From assembly GCA_949300145.1 (NCBI GenBank), contig CASGDA010000005.1, positions 124,001-188,000 on the forward strand: a DNA stretch of 64,000 bases, given 5' to 3'. Source of the stretch: an uncultured Treponema sp. (lineage in GTDB: Bacteria; Spirochaetota; Spirochaetia; Treponematales; Treponemataceae). Position 1 is the stretch's first letter, and the number at the start of each line of letters is the position of its first letter. The position numbers were made by a program, and so were the translations under genes. This document shows positions 32,101 through 41,260 of this stretch, piece by piece. Below the pieces are notes generated by a model. It saw only the letters and a program-made list of their open reading frames with translations. It made no database searches and was not told the DNA's origin.

Positions 32101-33014
32101 GACCCGCCCTCCGGGTTTTTATTTTTTCCCGTTCCATGGAAACCATTGAAAGGAGCCCCCGACCAATTCAGTTTGTAACGGAGGGCGTCATAAAAAGTCT
32201 CCGTGGAACAGCCTATCAGCCGGACAGGTTTTTCCGCCCTTGAGACTATTATTTCATCGTCTTTTTCAAGGCTGAAGGTTTCCTGTCCGTCTATACTCAG
32301 CAGGGCTTTTCCCCCGTTTCCGCCGCCGGAGAATTTTATGAAAATCCTTCCGGAAGAAGGAAGGACAATGGGTCTGGAGGAAAGGGAAAAGGCGCATACC
32401 GGCGACAAAACAAAGGCGGACACATCAGGGGAAAGAATCGGTCCGCCGGCAGCAGCGGAATAAGCCGTTGAGCCGGTGGGAGTCGCGGCGATTATACCGT
32501 CCGCCTTGAAAAGCCCGAAAGGATACATCCGGGACCCTTCCATAAATGACACATTGAATTCCACGATTCTCGCGATTCCGCCGGCGGAAACCGAGGCATC
32601 ATTCAAAGCGGAGGAACTGAAAATCGGATTACCGCACCCATTCCTGAAAACTTCTATCTTCAGAAGCATTCTTTCAGTAATAGAGGAAAAACCTGCAAAA
32701 TAATCTTCCAAAGCCGGACGCCATACATCATAACCTATACCTGCGATGAAACCAAATTCCCCGAGATTAACAGGAAAAACGGGAATTCCCCTGGGAGCGC
32801 AGTATCTGGCTGCGAACAAAACAGTACCGTCCCCTCCAAGGGTTATAGCAAAATCGTAGGAATGGAACGGATCCTCAACTTCAGTTCCTCCGTATTTAAA
32901 TATACCGCAGGAAACATTTTTTGCCTTTAAAAAATCCGAAATTTTTTCGGCGAGGGGCGCGGCTTCGGTTTTCAGAGTGTTAACTACAGCTATCGCACGG
33001 CAAATCTTATGCAT
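32097..33014 (-). CDS. nadK: NAD kinase
   Basis: The 305-residue protein has the catalytic ITLGGDGTVLFAARYCAPRG motif, FPVNLGEFGFIAG, then the second conserved region DGIIAATPTGSTAYSAAAGG and the terminal LSPVCAFSLSSRPIVLP. It phosphorylates NAD to NADP with ATP or polyphosphate. It is translationally coupled to recN, a common order in bacteria, and follows the DegT-like gene by 21 bp. Confidence 0.95.
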   Translation of the reverse strand: MHKICRAIAVVNTLKTEAAPLAEKISDFLKAKNVSCGIFKYGGTEVEDPFHSYDFAITLGGDGTVLFAARYCAPRGIPVFPVNLGEFGFIAGIGYDVWRPALEDYFAGFSSITERMLLKIEVFRNGCGNPIFSSSALNDASVSAGGIARIVEFNVSFMEGSRMYPFGLFKADGIIAATPTGSTAYSAAAGGPILSPDVSAFVLSPVCAFSLSSRPIVLPSSGRIFIKFSGGGNGGKALLSIDGQETFSLEKDDEIIVSRAEKPVRLIGCSTETFYDALRYKLNWSGAPFNGFHGTGKNKNPEGGS

Positions 33015-33035
33015 TTCATCCTTGATTTTATCAGA

Positions 33036-34163
33036 TTAAGGCAAAGAACGCAAAACTTTTGCAATCTTTTCAGCATTTTTGCTGCCTAATCTGGGATAAA
33101 GGGGGAATAAAACACAGCGCATCAACAGGGATTTTGCGTGGGGACAGCCTTCAAGCTCCTCCCCGAGAAGAGCCGCGACGGAATTCTGGAATGCGCCGCC
33201 TGTTTTTATTCCTTCCCTGGAGGCATACTGGCGGACTTCCTTCCCGCCGCTGGAAACAACCACCGGAAAAGAATAATAAGAAGGCGCCCCTCCCCCTTTC
33301 TGCCTCATGGGGGTATGCCTGGATTCAGATGCCATCTGGATTGATGACAGGAACATATTATACAAATCCCGGCGGTTTTCATAGTTACGTTTCATTTCTT
33401 TCAGCTGAACCAGAGCGAGGGCCGCATTCATGTCCGACAGGATGTCGGTTTCAGGCGCCTCCTCGAAAATGCGGCGGATGATAATTCCTTCCCGGCGGCG
33501 CGGCGCGAAAAGAACCGCGCCTCCACCGGCTGTCAGCAAATCCCTTTCCTCCAGACCAAGCAGGGTGAAAACAGCTCCGGAACCGGCGGTGTAAACCTGC
33601 CCATCCGGACCTGAACCGGCGGAACCGTTTTCAGCTGCGCTTTCCACGTCCCCGGAACCGTCCGTTTCCCCGTCAACGGCGGAGGAAGCCCCGTAAGAGG
33701 CTCCGGCACTCTGGGAAATATCCTCGACCACGGGGATGTTGAGGGACAGAATTCCGCGGACATCCGGCAGGAAACCCAGGGCGTCAAACAAAAAGAGAAC
33801 CCTTCCGCCCCCGGCCGCGGCGGCTTGAACGGACTCCGGTGTCATCTGGGCTGTTTCCGGATCAACATCCGCGATTACAGGCTCGTATCCGGCCCTTTTT
33901 ATGCATTTATAATACCATGCGGGGGACAAGGCGGAAATTATCACGCCGGAACCTGCTGGCAGATCCAGAGCCTGGAAAACATACCGGAGGGCAGTGTCCG
34001 CGCTTCTCAGAGGCAGGGCGGTATCCATATTGAAAAATTCTTTCGCCGCCTGGGAAAATTTACGGTTTATTTCGCCGGGACCTATTTTCTCCGAAACCAT
34101 GCAGGTAAGGACAGCGTCCATCTCCCTGCGGCGTATTGTGGAACTATAAAGAGGAATTTCCAT
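33036..34163 (-). CDS. DegT/DnrJ aminotransferase homologue lacking the PLP lysine
   Basis: The 375-residue protein follows the DegT/DnrJ/EryC1 fold: MEIPLYSSTIRRREMDAVLT, then LPLRSADTALRYVFQALDLP, YEPVIADVDPETAQMTPESV and VVEDISQSAGASYGAS. An extra acidic Gly/Ser/Glu insert (about 160-195) follows. Where active enzymes have F-S-F-x-x-x-K-x-x-x-x-x-G-G-G, this one reads VFTLLGLEERDLLTAGGGAV, so no lysine is available to bind PLP. It is probably a pseudoenzyme or a non-PLP relative. The surrounding genes (nadK, cheW) give no pathway. It has a full C-terminal domain, so it is maintained as a protein. Confidence 0.75.
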   Translation of the reverse strand: MEIPLYSSTIRRREMDAVLTCMVSEKIGPGEINRKFSQAAKEFFNMDTALPLRSADTALRYVFQALDLPAGSGVIISALSPAWYYKCIKRAGYEPVIADVDPETAQMTPESVQAAAAGGGRVLFLFDALGFLPDVRGILSLNIPVVEDISQSAGASYGASSAVDGETDGSGDVESAAENGSAGSGPDGQVYTAGSGAVFTLLGLEERDLLTAGGGAVLFAPRRREGIIIRRIFEEAPETDILSDMNAALALVQLKEMKRNYENRRDLYNMFLSSIQMASESRHTPMRQKGGGAPSYYSFPVVVSSGGKEVRQYASREGIKTGGAFQNSVAALLGEELEGCPHAKSLLMRCVLFPLYPRLGSKNAEKIAKVLRSLP

Positions 34164-34181
34164 ATTGTATCAAAACCGCCC

Positions 34182-34652
34182 TTACAAATTCGAAAGATTC
34201 TGAAGCTCTTTTGGACTGAAGAGGCGTTTGACATCAAGGACAATCAGATATCCGTTGTCCTGGCGTATAACACCGTTTATGTATTCAGCTCCTATCCCGC
34301 TTATCATCTGGGGGGGAGGCTGGATGTCGTCCGGCTTTACAGCCACAACCCTCGCAATCCGGTCAATAATCACCCCTATTTTATTACCCTCGATGTCGAG
34401 GATTACAAAACCACCGGAATACTCGTCATCTTCAAGCTCCGCAGGCTTCTTGAGGTGGAACCTCTTATGCAGATTGATAATGGGAATTATTTCACTACGG
34501 AGATTGAAAATTCCTTCCACATAAGTAGGTGCGTTAGGAATTGGTCTTATTTCCTGAACGCGGACTATTTCCTTAACCACCATAATATCAACGCCATAAA
34601 GTTCTTCACCCAGCTGGAATGTTACAAGCTGAAACTGAGATTCTTCCGCCAT
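34182..34652 (-). CDS. cheW: Chemotaxis coupling protein CheW
   Basis: I choose the ATG at 34652, with GGAGG five bases before it; the open frame upstream is not supported. The 156-residue protein is a single CheW domain: FQLVTFQLGEELYGVDIMVV, KEIVRVQEIRPIPNAPTYVE, GIFNLRSEIIPIINLHKRF and FVILDIEGNKIGVIIDRIAR, ending GYLIVLDVKRLFS. It links receptors to CheA in the chemotaxis array and so steers periplasmic-flagellar motility. The GIFNLRG-type motif has Ser in place of the common Gly. Confidence 0.93.
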   Translation of the reverse strand: MAEESQFQLVTFQLGEELYGVDIMVVKEIVRVQEIRPIPNAPTYVEGIFNLRSEIIPIINLHKRFHLKKPAELEDDEYSGGFVILDIEGNKIGVIIDRIARVVAVKPDDIQPPPQMISGIGAEYINGVIRQDNGYLIVLDVKRLFSPKELQNLSNL

Positions 34653-34752
34653 CAAAGCCTCCGTATAGAAAATAAAGTAGCCGGTATATGGAATTGTACA
34701 ACGCCTGCCATATTTCTGCAAGACTAGACTGGTTTTTCCGGCACCACGAAAA

Positions 34753-37700
34753 TCAATCCGAGTCAGAGTCAGAATCATCATCCGATGAACCGGCGGCGCT
34801 GACGGAGAATTCTCCGTCTTCAGTCTTGACCGTCGCCTTAATATCGCTTACAGGGTTCCAGGACACTGAAAAGACTATAAGCGGGGAGAATTCATAGCGG
34901 AAATTCCCGCCGTCACTCCTGAGTTCGGGAGTTATCACGGCTTTCAAAGAAGCGGTCCAGTCATGCAGGTAATGTTTCATTTCCATTTCCAAAGTCTTCA
35001 ATTTGAAACCGCTGTTCCGCCTGTCATCCATATCCCAGAAGTTGAAGGATTTGACTAAGTCCACGAAGAGGTTCTTTTCCCCGGGAATATCAGCTTCAAT
35101 CCCGAGCAAATCGGAGAAATACCTGGCTATCACGGAATTCGAGCTGGTAGACTGGAAACTGAAATCAAGGAAATCCGAAATACTGACGATTATTTTCGGC
35201 GAGAACGAAAAGGAGCTTTCAGTTTTCCGCCTGAGATTGAATTCCAGGCTGGAAGAAAGTCCTGCGCTGACGGACACCCTGTTTTTCCAGAAATTAAACG
35301 TAAGGGGTTTTGAAGTATTCGAAAAAGAAAAACCCGCCGCATAAGGTTTGAACTCAGGTTCAGAACCCTCGGCTACCCAGCCTTCCCCCTCTTTCAGGGT
35401 ATACTGGACGGCGTTGTTGATTGTATAATAAACGGACAGATAGTCATGGGCAAGCTTGAAAGACAGGGTCGTAGGCTCATTTTCATTCATGTCATGGGTA
35501 TATTCCTGGCTGAAAGTGAAATCCAGAGGCAGCTTCCAGGATAAAACAGCCTTGAGGGGCTCCCATTCCCATTCCGTCGTCTCGTCAGCATTTTCCTGCT
35601 GGAAATACTCGCCGTTCGCGGTGAAGGAACCGAAAAACCAGGACAGATTCAGGTTTCCCTCATAGGATTCAAGCCGAGGGGAAAGATTCGTCGTAAAGGA
35701 AAAGGTTTCCTCATATCCGAAGGCATCCACACCGAAAGTGGCCGAGGCGGAATGGGTGTCCACAAAGGAATCATCCCATTCAATGCCTTTTACATCCCAG
35801 TCGGGATTATCAACCGTGCCGGTAAAATCCCGGCGGAAAAGATCCGCGATAAAATTCCAGGACACGGATGTCGGATGAAAAACAGGATTGTTATGGAATG
35901 GATGGATTTTCACCTCATTGTCCGTTTCAAAAGAATAAACGCTGTTGGTATAATCGGTCAGCATGACATTCTGCCTGCTGCTTTCCGTTGAATAAACCGC
36001 CTCGGACAGGTGCAGATGTTCCTGTACCGTATTGTAAAAATTCAAATCGGAAGAAATGGATATGAAATTTTTGTCCCAGGCGTAATCCCCGATAAGTTTC
36101 ACTGGGGTTTTCACCTGATAGAAAACAGAGGAAAAATCATCCCATTTTATGTCATCCGGGGAATCCCAGGAAACGGTCTCGTAGGTGTTTTCAAGGGCGA
36201 AGGACGGGGAAAAATCCCATTTCAATGAATAAGAGCTCCGTCCGGCTCCGGAAGACAAAGAGGTGGAAGAGAATTTATCCGACATGGAAACGGAGGGGAA
36301 AAAATTTTCAGGAAGCGCTTCCTTCTTTTTACCGGAAGCGACGGCGGAAGTTTTATCTTCCGTGTTTCCGTCTTCGGTATTTTCATCCTCCGGATTTCCG
36401 TCTCCGGATTTTTCATCATTCCGGCTTTCTTCCGCCATGAGCTCCGGAAGCGAATCATCCGCCGTTCCGCCTTCAGCTTCCTCCCCTTTTTCTTCCTCCA
36501 GAGAGGTCTCCTCCGCTTCTCCTTCCGCCGGAGAGGTTTCCCCGTCATCAAGACCGAAAGGATTGGACAGGTTCTTCAAATCAACCTGGACGGAGGACTG
36601 CTTTTTCTGCACAACTGTATCCGAAGAAAGAAGGGTTCCCGCGACATTCAACGCTATGGAAGGCTTCACATATTCCGGATAAAAAAAGGTGCGCTCGGGG
36701 GAATAAGCCGCAAGCTCCCCGGAGACCTCGGAGTTTGTCTTCGAGTTAAACGAAACCAATCCTGTGAAAGACGAAATCGAAATGGAGGTTATCCATGGAT
36801 TCAGAAAAGACACATCGGGACGCACAGATCCGGAAATATTCCATGTGTACGATGTTTCCGTGGTTATGTCATCGTCTCCCTCCGCAAGCTCACTCTGATT
36901 CATAAGAAAATCAATCCAATTCAAGTCCTCCGAGCGGTCCGTAAAATCCTTTTTAAAATACGGATCAGAAATCAGGGGCATTGAAACCGAAAGGGAAAAC
37001 GGCGATTTGTTTATATCGATGGAAAAATTTGTCCTGAAGCGGAAAGGCAGATCATTCCCCATGAACCAGCCGTAATCCTTGTTTCTGCTCCCGTCCTCGG
37101 AATACGGTGAATAAAAACCCTCGGAGCCGATGGGGAAAAGGGTTCTGGAAAAACCCGCGTCCGCATAAAACGAAAGGGAACTTATATATGAATTATCCGG
37201 GGTAAAAGAGCCTTCCAAACCTGTAAGGACACCGAGGGAAGAATAAGCGTCCACCTTCACTTTAAAGAAATCAGGATTCACATTCTCCGCGTCTTTCGAT
37301 GTGTTGCGCAGGAACAGCCCTTCCCTCACCTGTTCCTTCAGGGTGCTGCTCTTCATGAAATTGGAAAGCGAAGAATCCTCGTCGGAAGAAGACTCCGGCA
37401 GAGGTTTCCTTCCGTAAAGATATGTCGTTGTCTGGACAAAAAAACCTTCCCGGTTCCTGTAGCCGAATACAGGATGAAAAATCATTTCATCACCGGGATA
37501 ATAGAAAAACGGAATATAAAAAATTGGAAGAGGCCCTATGAACAGAATGCCATTCAAAAGCGCCACCTCATTCCCGGGAAGCATCCAGATACGGGAAGCC
37601 CTTATAGACCAATGTGGGTCTTCCTCGTCACAGGTTGTAAGAATCCCGTTTCTGAAAGCCATGGTGGAACTGGAGTCGCGTCCGGTGGTCTCCGACTGTA

Positions 37701-38181
37701 TGATAAAGGGATCAGAGTCTTCCTTGCCGGGATCCTGTTCAAAAACACCGTCCAGGAACACACCCTGCTGCTTCTTGACATTGAAAAGCATGGACTCGCC
37801 GGAAAATTTTTCGCCGCCGCTGCTGCCTGTGGAATGTTCATATTTAACATTCCCGCGGGCTTCCATCATTTCCCTCGTTCTGTCATAAATAATTTCGTCC
37901 GCGGAAATCTTTGAAACATCACTTCCCTCAGAAATTGAAATAACAACATTACCGCGTAAATATGTTACGGTTTTCTCTTCCCCTGTAAGTTCGTCGATAA
38001 CTTTTTCTGATTCAACGGAGCGGGCTGATTCAACAGTCACGGTTCTTTTCTGTTCCTCACTCTGGGAGAAAACAAAGACTCCTTCTGATAAAAAGAAAAA
38101 AACACAAAACAGAAAAAACAGGAATTTCCCCGGAAGAACGGATTTACTTTTACGGAATCTGTTTTCAGCGCGCAAATTCAT
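34753..38181 (-). CDS. LptD/OstA-like outer-membrane protein
   Basis: In this 1142-residue protein a signal segment (about 17-40) is followed by an OstA/LptA-type beta-jellyroll region (about 45-175; TYLRGNVVISISEG, ISADEIIYDRTREMMEARGN). The LptD-like barrel region comes next (GILFIGPLPIFYIPFFYYPG, FHPVFGYRNREGFFVQTTTY). The mid-part has a long acidic insert (about 545-620, rich in Glu/Asp/Asn), and the end is an Asp/Ser run. LptD inserts lipopolysaccharide into the outer membrane. Some treponemes lack classical LPS, so the cargo may be another glycolipid. It overlaps the uvrA stop by four bases at its start. Confidence 0.85.
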   Translation of the reverse strand: MNLRAENRFRKSKSVLPGKFLFFLFCVFFFLSEGVFVFSQSEEQKRTVTVESARSVESEKVIDELTGEEKTVTYLRGNVVISISEGSDVSKISADEIIYDRTREMMEARGNVKYEHSTGSSGGEKFSGESMLFNVKKQQGVFLDGVFEQDPGKEDSDPFIIQSETTGRDSSSTMAFRNGILTTCDEEDPHWSIRASRIWMLPGNEVALLNGILFIGPLPIFYIPFFYYPGDEMIFHPVFGYRNREGFFVQTTTYLYGRKPLPESSSDEDSSLSNFMKSSTLKEQVREGLFLRNTSKDAENVNPDFFKVKVDAYSSLGVLTGLEGSFTPDNSYISSLSFYADAGFSRTLFPIGSEGFYSPYSEDGSRNKDYGWFMGNDLPFRFRTNFSIDINKSPFSLSVSMPLISDPYFKKDFTDRSEDLNWIDFLMNQSELAEGDDDITTETSYTWNISGSVRPDVSFLNPWITSISISSFTGLVSFNSKTNSEVSGELAAYSPERTFFYPEYVKPSIALNVAGTLLSSDTVVQKKQSSVQVDLKNLSNPFGLDDGETSPAEGEAEETSLEEEKGEEAEGGTADDSLPELMAEESRNDEKSGDGNPEDENTEDGNTEDKTSAVASGKKKEALPENFFPSVSMSDKFSSTSLSSGAGRSSYSLKWDFSPSFALENTYETVSWDSPDDIKWDDFSSVFYQVKTPVKLIGDYAWDKNFISISSDLNFYNTVQEHLHLSEAVYSTESSRQNVMLTDYTNSVYSFETDNEVKIHPFHNNPVFHPTSVSWNFIADLFRRDFTGTVDNPDWDVKGIEWDDSFVDTHSASATFGVDAFGYEETFSFTTNLSPRLESYEGNLNLSWFFGSFTANGEYFQQENADETTEWEWEPLKAVLSWKLPLDFTFSQEYTHDMNENEPTTLSFKLAHDYLSVYYTINNAVQYTLKEGEGWVAEGSEPEFKPYAAGFSFSNTSKPLTFNFWKNRVSVSAGLSSSLEFNLRRKTESSFSFSPKIIVSISDFLDFSFQSTSSNSVIARYFSDLLGIEADIPGEKNLFVDLVKSFNFWDMDDRRNSGFKLKTLEMEMKHYLHDWTASLKAVITPELRSDGGNFRYEFSPLIVFSVSWNPVSDIKATVKTEDGEFSVSAAGSSDDDSDSDSD

Positions 38182-41060
38182 TTACCGGTTCTATCCAACA
38201 TTTCCTTTATATAAATGCCCGTAAATGATGACCCGCAGCGCGACACATCCTCAGGAGTACCTTCCGTAACTATACGGCCTCCATTCACACCTCCCTCCGG
38301 ACCCAGGTCTATTATCCAGTCAGCCTGAAGAATCACATCCAGGTTATGTTCTATCATCACAACAGTGTTCCCCTGGTCAACAAGCCTCTGTATGACATCC
38401 ATCAGCTGGCGTATATCGGCAAAATGAAGCCCTGTCGTGGGCTCATCAAGTATGTAAAGGGTTTTTCCAGTTGAACGCTTGGAAAGCTCGTTGGCGAGCT
38501 TGACACGCTGGGCTTCCCCTCCCGAAAGCGTAAGTGCGGACTGCCCCAGCTTGACATATCCGAGACCCACGGAAAGAAGGGTCTCCATTTTCCTTGCGAT
38601 GTGGGGAATGTGGGCGAAAAAGGAACAGGCTTCTTCAATCGTCATCTCAAGGACATCGCTTATGTTTTTTCCTTTGTACAAAACATCAAGGGTTTCCCTG
38701 TTGAATCTTTTTCCACGGCATACGTCACAGGTTATATATACATCCGGAAGAAAATTCATCTCGATGGTGAGGGTTCCGTCGCCGCGGCAATGCTCGCAGC
38801 GTCCTCCCGGAACATTGAACGAAAAGCGTCCCGGTTTATACCCCCTTGCCTTCGACTCCGGAAGACTGGCATAAAGATCCCTGATTCCGTTGAATACACC
38901 CACATAGGTTGCGGGATTTGAGCGGGGGGTTCTTCCTATGGGGCTTTGGTCGATATTTATAACCTTGTCAATATTCTCAAGGCCGGTTATCCTCTTGAAA
39001 TGCAGTTCCTGCGGGGACGGGCGTGCGGAAGATGAACCCAGGAGCCTGTCCGCCGCGGCCGGGTAAAGGACATCGGAAACTAAAGTCGATTTTCCCGACC
39101 CGGATACACCTGTAATGCAGGTGAAAGCCCCCAGAGGAATCCTCACATCAATGTTCTTCAGATTATGCTCGCTTACACCTTCCAGACATATAAAGGAACC
39201 TTTTCCCGGCCGCCTCTTTTCCGGAATATCCATTTTGAGTGTTCCGGCAAGATACTGCCCTGTCAGACTTTCCTTAACCTGCATCACCTCTTCCGGGGTT
39301 CCCCTGGCGACCACACTTCCGCCGTGGACACCGGCGCCGGGCCCCATATCCACGATATAATCCGCGGTACGCAGTGTCTGCTCGTCATGCTCGACTACAA
39401 CAAGCGTATTCCCAAGATTCCGCAGGTAAAGGAGGGTGTCTATCAGCCTTTGGTTGTCCCGCTGGTGAAGACCGATGGACGGTTCATCCAGAATATACAG
39501 AACGCCTATCAAACCGGAACCGATTTGGGTGGCAAGCCTTATGCGCTGGGCTTCGCCTCCGGAAAGGGTGGCGGCCTGCCTCTCCAAAGTAAGGTAATCC
39601 AAACCCACATTCTGCAGAAAAGAAAGCCTTGCATTTATTTCTTTCAGAATCTGTTCTGAAATCCGCTTCTCGGTTTTGGAGAATTTTACTTTCTTAAAAA
39701 ACTCAATGGACTGGGAAACGGAAAGAAGGGTTAATTCATGGATGTTTTTTCCGCAGACAGTAACGCCGAGTATTTCCGGGCGGAGACGCCTCCCCCTGCA
39801 TTCCTCGCAGACCCTGCTTGACATATAGCGTTCCAGATTTTCTTTCTGGGCATTGGAAAAACTTTCGTTGTAGCGGCGCTTCATATCAGCGATGATTCCC
39901 GGCCACGGCTGACTGTACTTGCTCCGGTGGCTCCCGTCCCTGTTCACATAAGTCCACTGAATGGCCTCCTCTCCGGAACCTTCAAAAATTACATCCCGCT
40001 GTTTTTTGGTAAGTTTTGACAATGGCTCCGAAAGAGAAAACCCGTACTTCCCTGCAAGGGCTTCAAACCTTGCCCTGTTCCAGGCGCTGTCAGGATTATA
40101 GGGAAGGATTCCTCCCTCATCAAAAGACAGGCTCCAGTCGGGAATAATCAGGGCCGGATCATATTCCTGCCTGAACCCGAGTCCGGAACAGGAAGGGCAG
40201 GCGCCGAGAGGATTGTTGAAGGAAAAAAGCCTCGGCTGAAGCTCCGGGACAGAAATACCGCAGTCAGGGCAGGCATTTTTCTGGGAAAAAAAGACTTCTT
40301 CCGGCCCGGATGAATCGGGCTCCTGTTTTATAACAAGAAGTATTCCGTCGGAACAGGACAGGGCTGTCTCCACCGATTCGGAAAGACGCTGCCTGACGCC
40401 TTCCGACAGAACAATCCTGTCAACTATAACCTCGATGGTATGCTTTTTCTGTTTGTCAAGTTTTATGGATTCATCCAGACTGACAGGAACCCCGTCGATA
40501 CGGGCTCTGGAAAAACCCGCTTTCTTCATGTCGGCGATAATTTTCTGGTGCTCGCCTTTCTTTCCGCGGATCAGGGGCGCAAGAAGCTGGATGCGTGAAC
40601 CATCCGCCCACGAAAGCACGGTGGAAATAATCTGATCCACACTCTGTTCGCATATCTCCTTCCCGCAGGAAGGGCAATGGGGCTTCCCTATTCTCGCGAA
40701 CAAAAGCCTGTAATAATCGTAAATTTCGGTGACGGTTCCAACCGTGGACCGGGGATTCCTGTGTGTGGATTTCTGCTCAATGGAGATGGCTGGGGAAAGC
40801 CCCTCGATATAATCCACATCAGGCTTATCCATTCTGCCCAAAAACTGCCGGGCATAGGAAGAAAGGGATTCCACATACCTGCGCTGTCCTTCAGCAAAGA
40901 GGGTGTCGAAAGCCAGGGAACTTTTTCCCGAACCTGAAAGACCTGAAATGACAACCAGCTTGCCGCGCGGAAGCTCAAGATCCACATTTTTCAAATTATG
41001 TTCACGGGCTCCGTGTATCACAATTTTTCCGGAATCCTGTGAAAAACCAGACTCTGACAT
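38178..41060 (-). CDS. uvrA: UvrABC system protein A
   Basis: The 960-residue protein has full length and all landmarks. Walker A-1 is SGLSGSGKSSLAFDTLFAEG, and the sequence RRYVESLSSYARQFL follows. There are zinc motifs CPSCGKEIC, CPDCG and CEHCRGDGTL...CDVCRGKRF, and the ABC signatures LSGGEAQRIRLATQIG and LSGGEAQRVKLANELS. Walker A-2 is GVSGSGKSTLVSDVLYPAAA. It scans DNA for damage and loads UvrB in nucleotide excision repair. It leads the minus-strand gene pair with the LptD-like gene. Confidence 0.97.
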   Translation of the reverse strand: MSESGFSQDSGKIVIHGAREHNLKNVDLELPRGKLVVISGLSGSGKSSLAFDTLFAEGQRRYVESLSSYARQFLGRMDKPDVDYIEGLSPAISIEQKSTHRNPRSTVGTVTEIYDYYRLLFARIGKPHCPSCGKEICEQSVDQIISTVLSWADGSRIQLLAPLIRGKKGEHQKIIADMKKAGFSRARIDGVPVSLDESIKLDKQKKHTIEVIVDRIVLSEGVRQRLSESVETALSCSDGILLVIKQEPDSSGPEEVFFSQKNACPDCGISVPELQPRLFSFNNPLGACPSCSGLGFRQEYDPALIIPDWSLSFDEGGILPYNPDSAWNRARFEALAGKYGFSLSEPLSKLTKKQRDVIFEGSGEEAIQWTYVNRDGSHRSKYSQPWPGIIADMKRRYNESFSNAQKENLERYMSSRVCEECRGRRLRPEILGVTVCGKNIHELTLLSVSQSIEFFKKVKFSKTEKRISEQILKEINARLSFLQNVGLDYLTLERQAATLSGGEAQRIRLATQIGSGLIGVLYILDEPSIGLHQRDNQRLIDTLLYLRNLGNTLVVVEHDEQTLRTADYIVDMGPGAGVHGGSVVARGTPEEVMQVKESLTGQYLAGTLKMDIPEKRRPGKGSFICLEGVSEHNLKNIDVRIPLGAFTCITGVSGSGKSTLVSDVLYPAAADRLLGSSSARPSPQELHFKRITGLENIDKVINIDQSPIGRTPRSNPATYVGVFNGIRDLYASLPESKARGYKPGRFSFNVPGGRCEHCRGDGTLTIEMNFLPDVYITCDVCRGKRFNRETLDVLYKGKNISDVLEMTIEEACSFFAHIPHIARKMETLLSVGLGYVKLGQSALTLSGGEAQRVKLANELSKRSTGKTLYILDEPTTGLHFADIRQLMDVIQRLVDQGNTVVMIEHNLDVILQADWIIDLGPEGGVNGGRIVTEGTPEDVSRCGSSFTGIYIKEMLDRTGK

Positions 41061-41116
41061 ATACCGGCATGATACCCTTAAAGAAGGAAATATTCAATAA
41101 TACACGGTGGAAGGTG

Positions 41117-41145
41117 TTGACCTTTTTCATTTCTTCATTTATTAT
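41117..41145 (+). promoter_or_regulatory. Promoter for tRNA-Val, epmA and efp
   Basis: TTGACC (41117-41122) is followed after 17 bp by TATTAT (41140-41145), close to the sigma-70 consensus. The expected start is about 25 bases before the tRNA. Confidence 0.7.
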
Positions 41146-41176
41146 ACGGGAACGTGCCGGGCACGATTTTACAAAA

Positions 41177-41250
41177 GGGCGCTTAGCTCAGCTGGTACGA
41201 GCGTCTGGTTTACACCCAGAATGTCGGGAGTTCGATCCTCTCAGCGCCCA
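41177..41250 (+). tRNA. tRNA-Val (anticodon TAC)
   Basis: The 74-nt cloverleaf has acceptor GGGCGCT pairing with AGCGCCC, D-arm GCTC...GAGC, anticodon stem TCTGG/CCAGA with loop TTTACAC (anticodon TAC), and T-arm GGGAG-TTCGATC-CTCTC. The discriminator base is A. CCA is not encoded. The next gene starts ten bases after its 3' end. Confidence 0.95.
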
Positions 41251-41260
41251 AAATAAAAAC

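Noticed and set aside
41039-41260. Upstream extension of the epmA frame through the tRNA
   Set aside because: It would translate the tRNA gene; the homologous protein begins after it.
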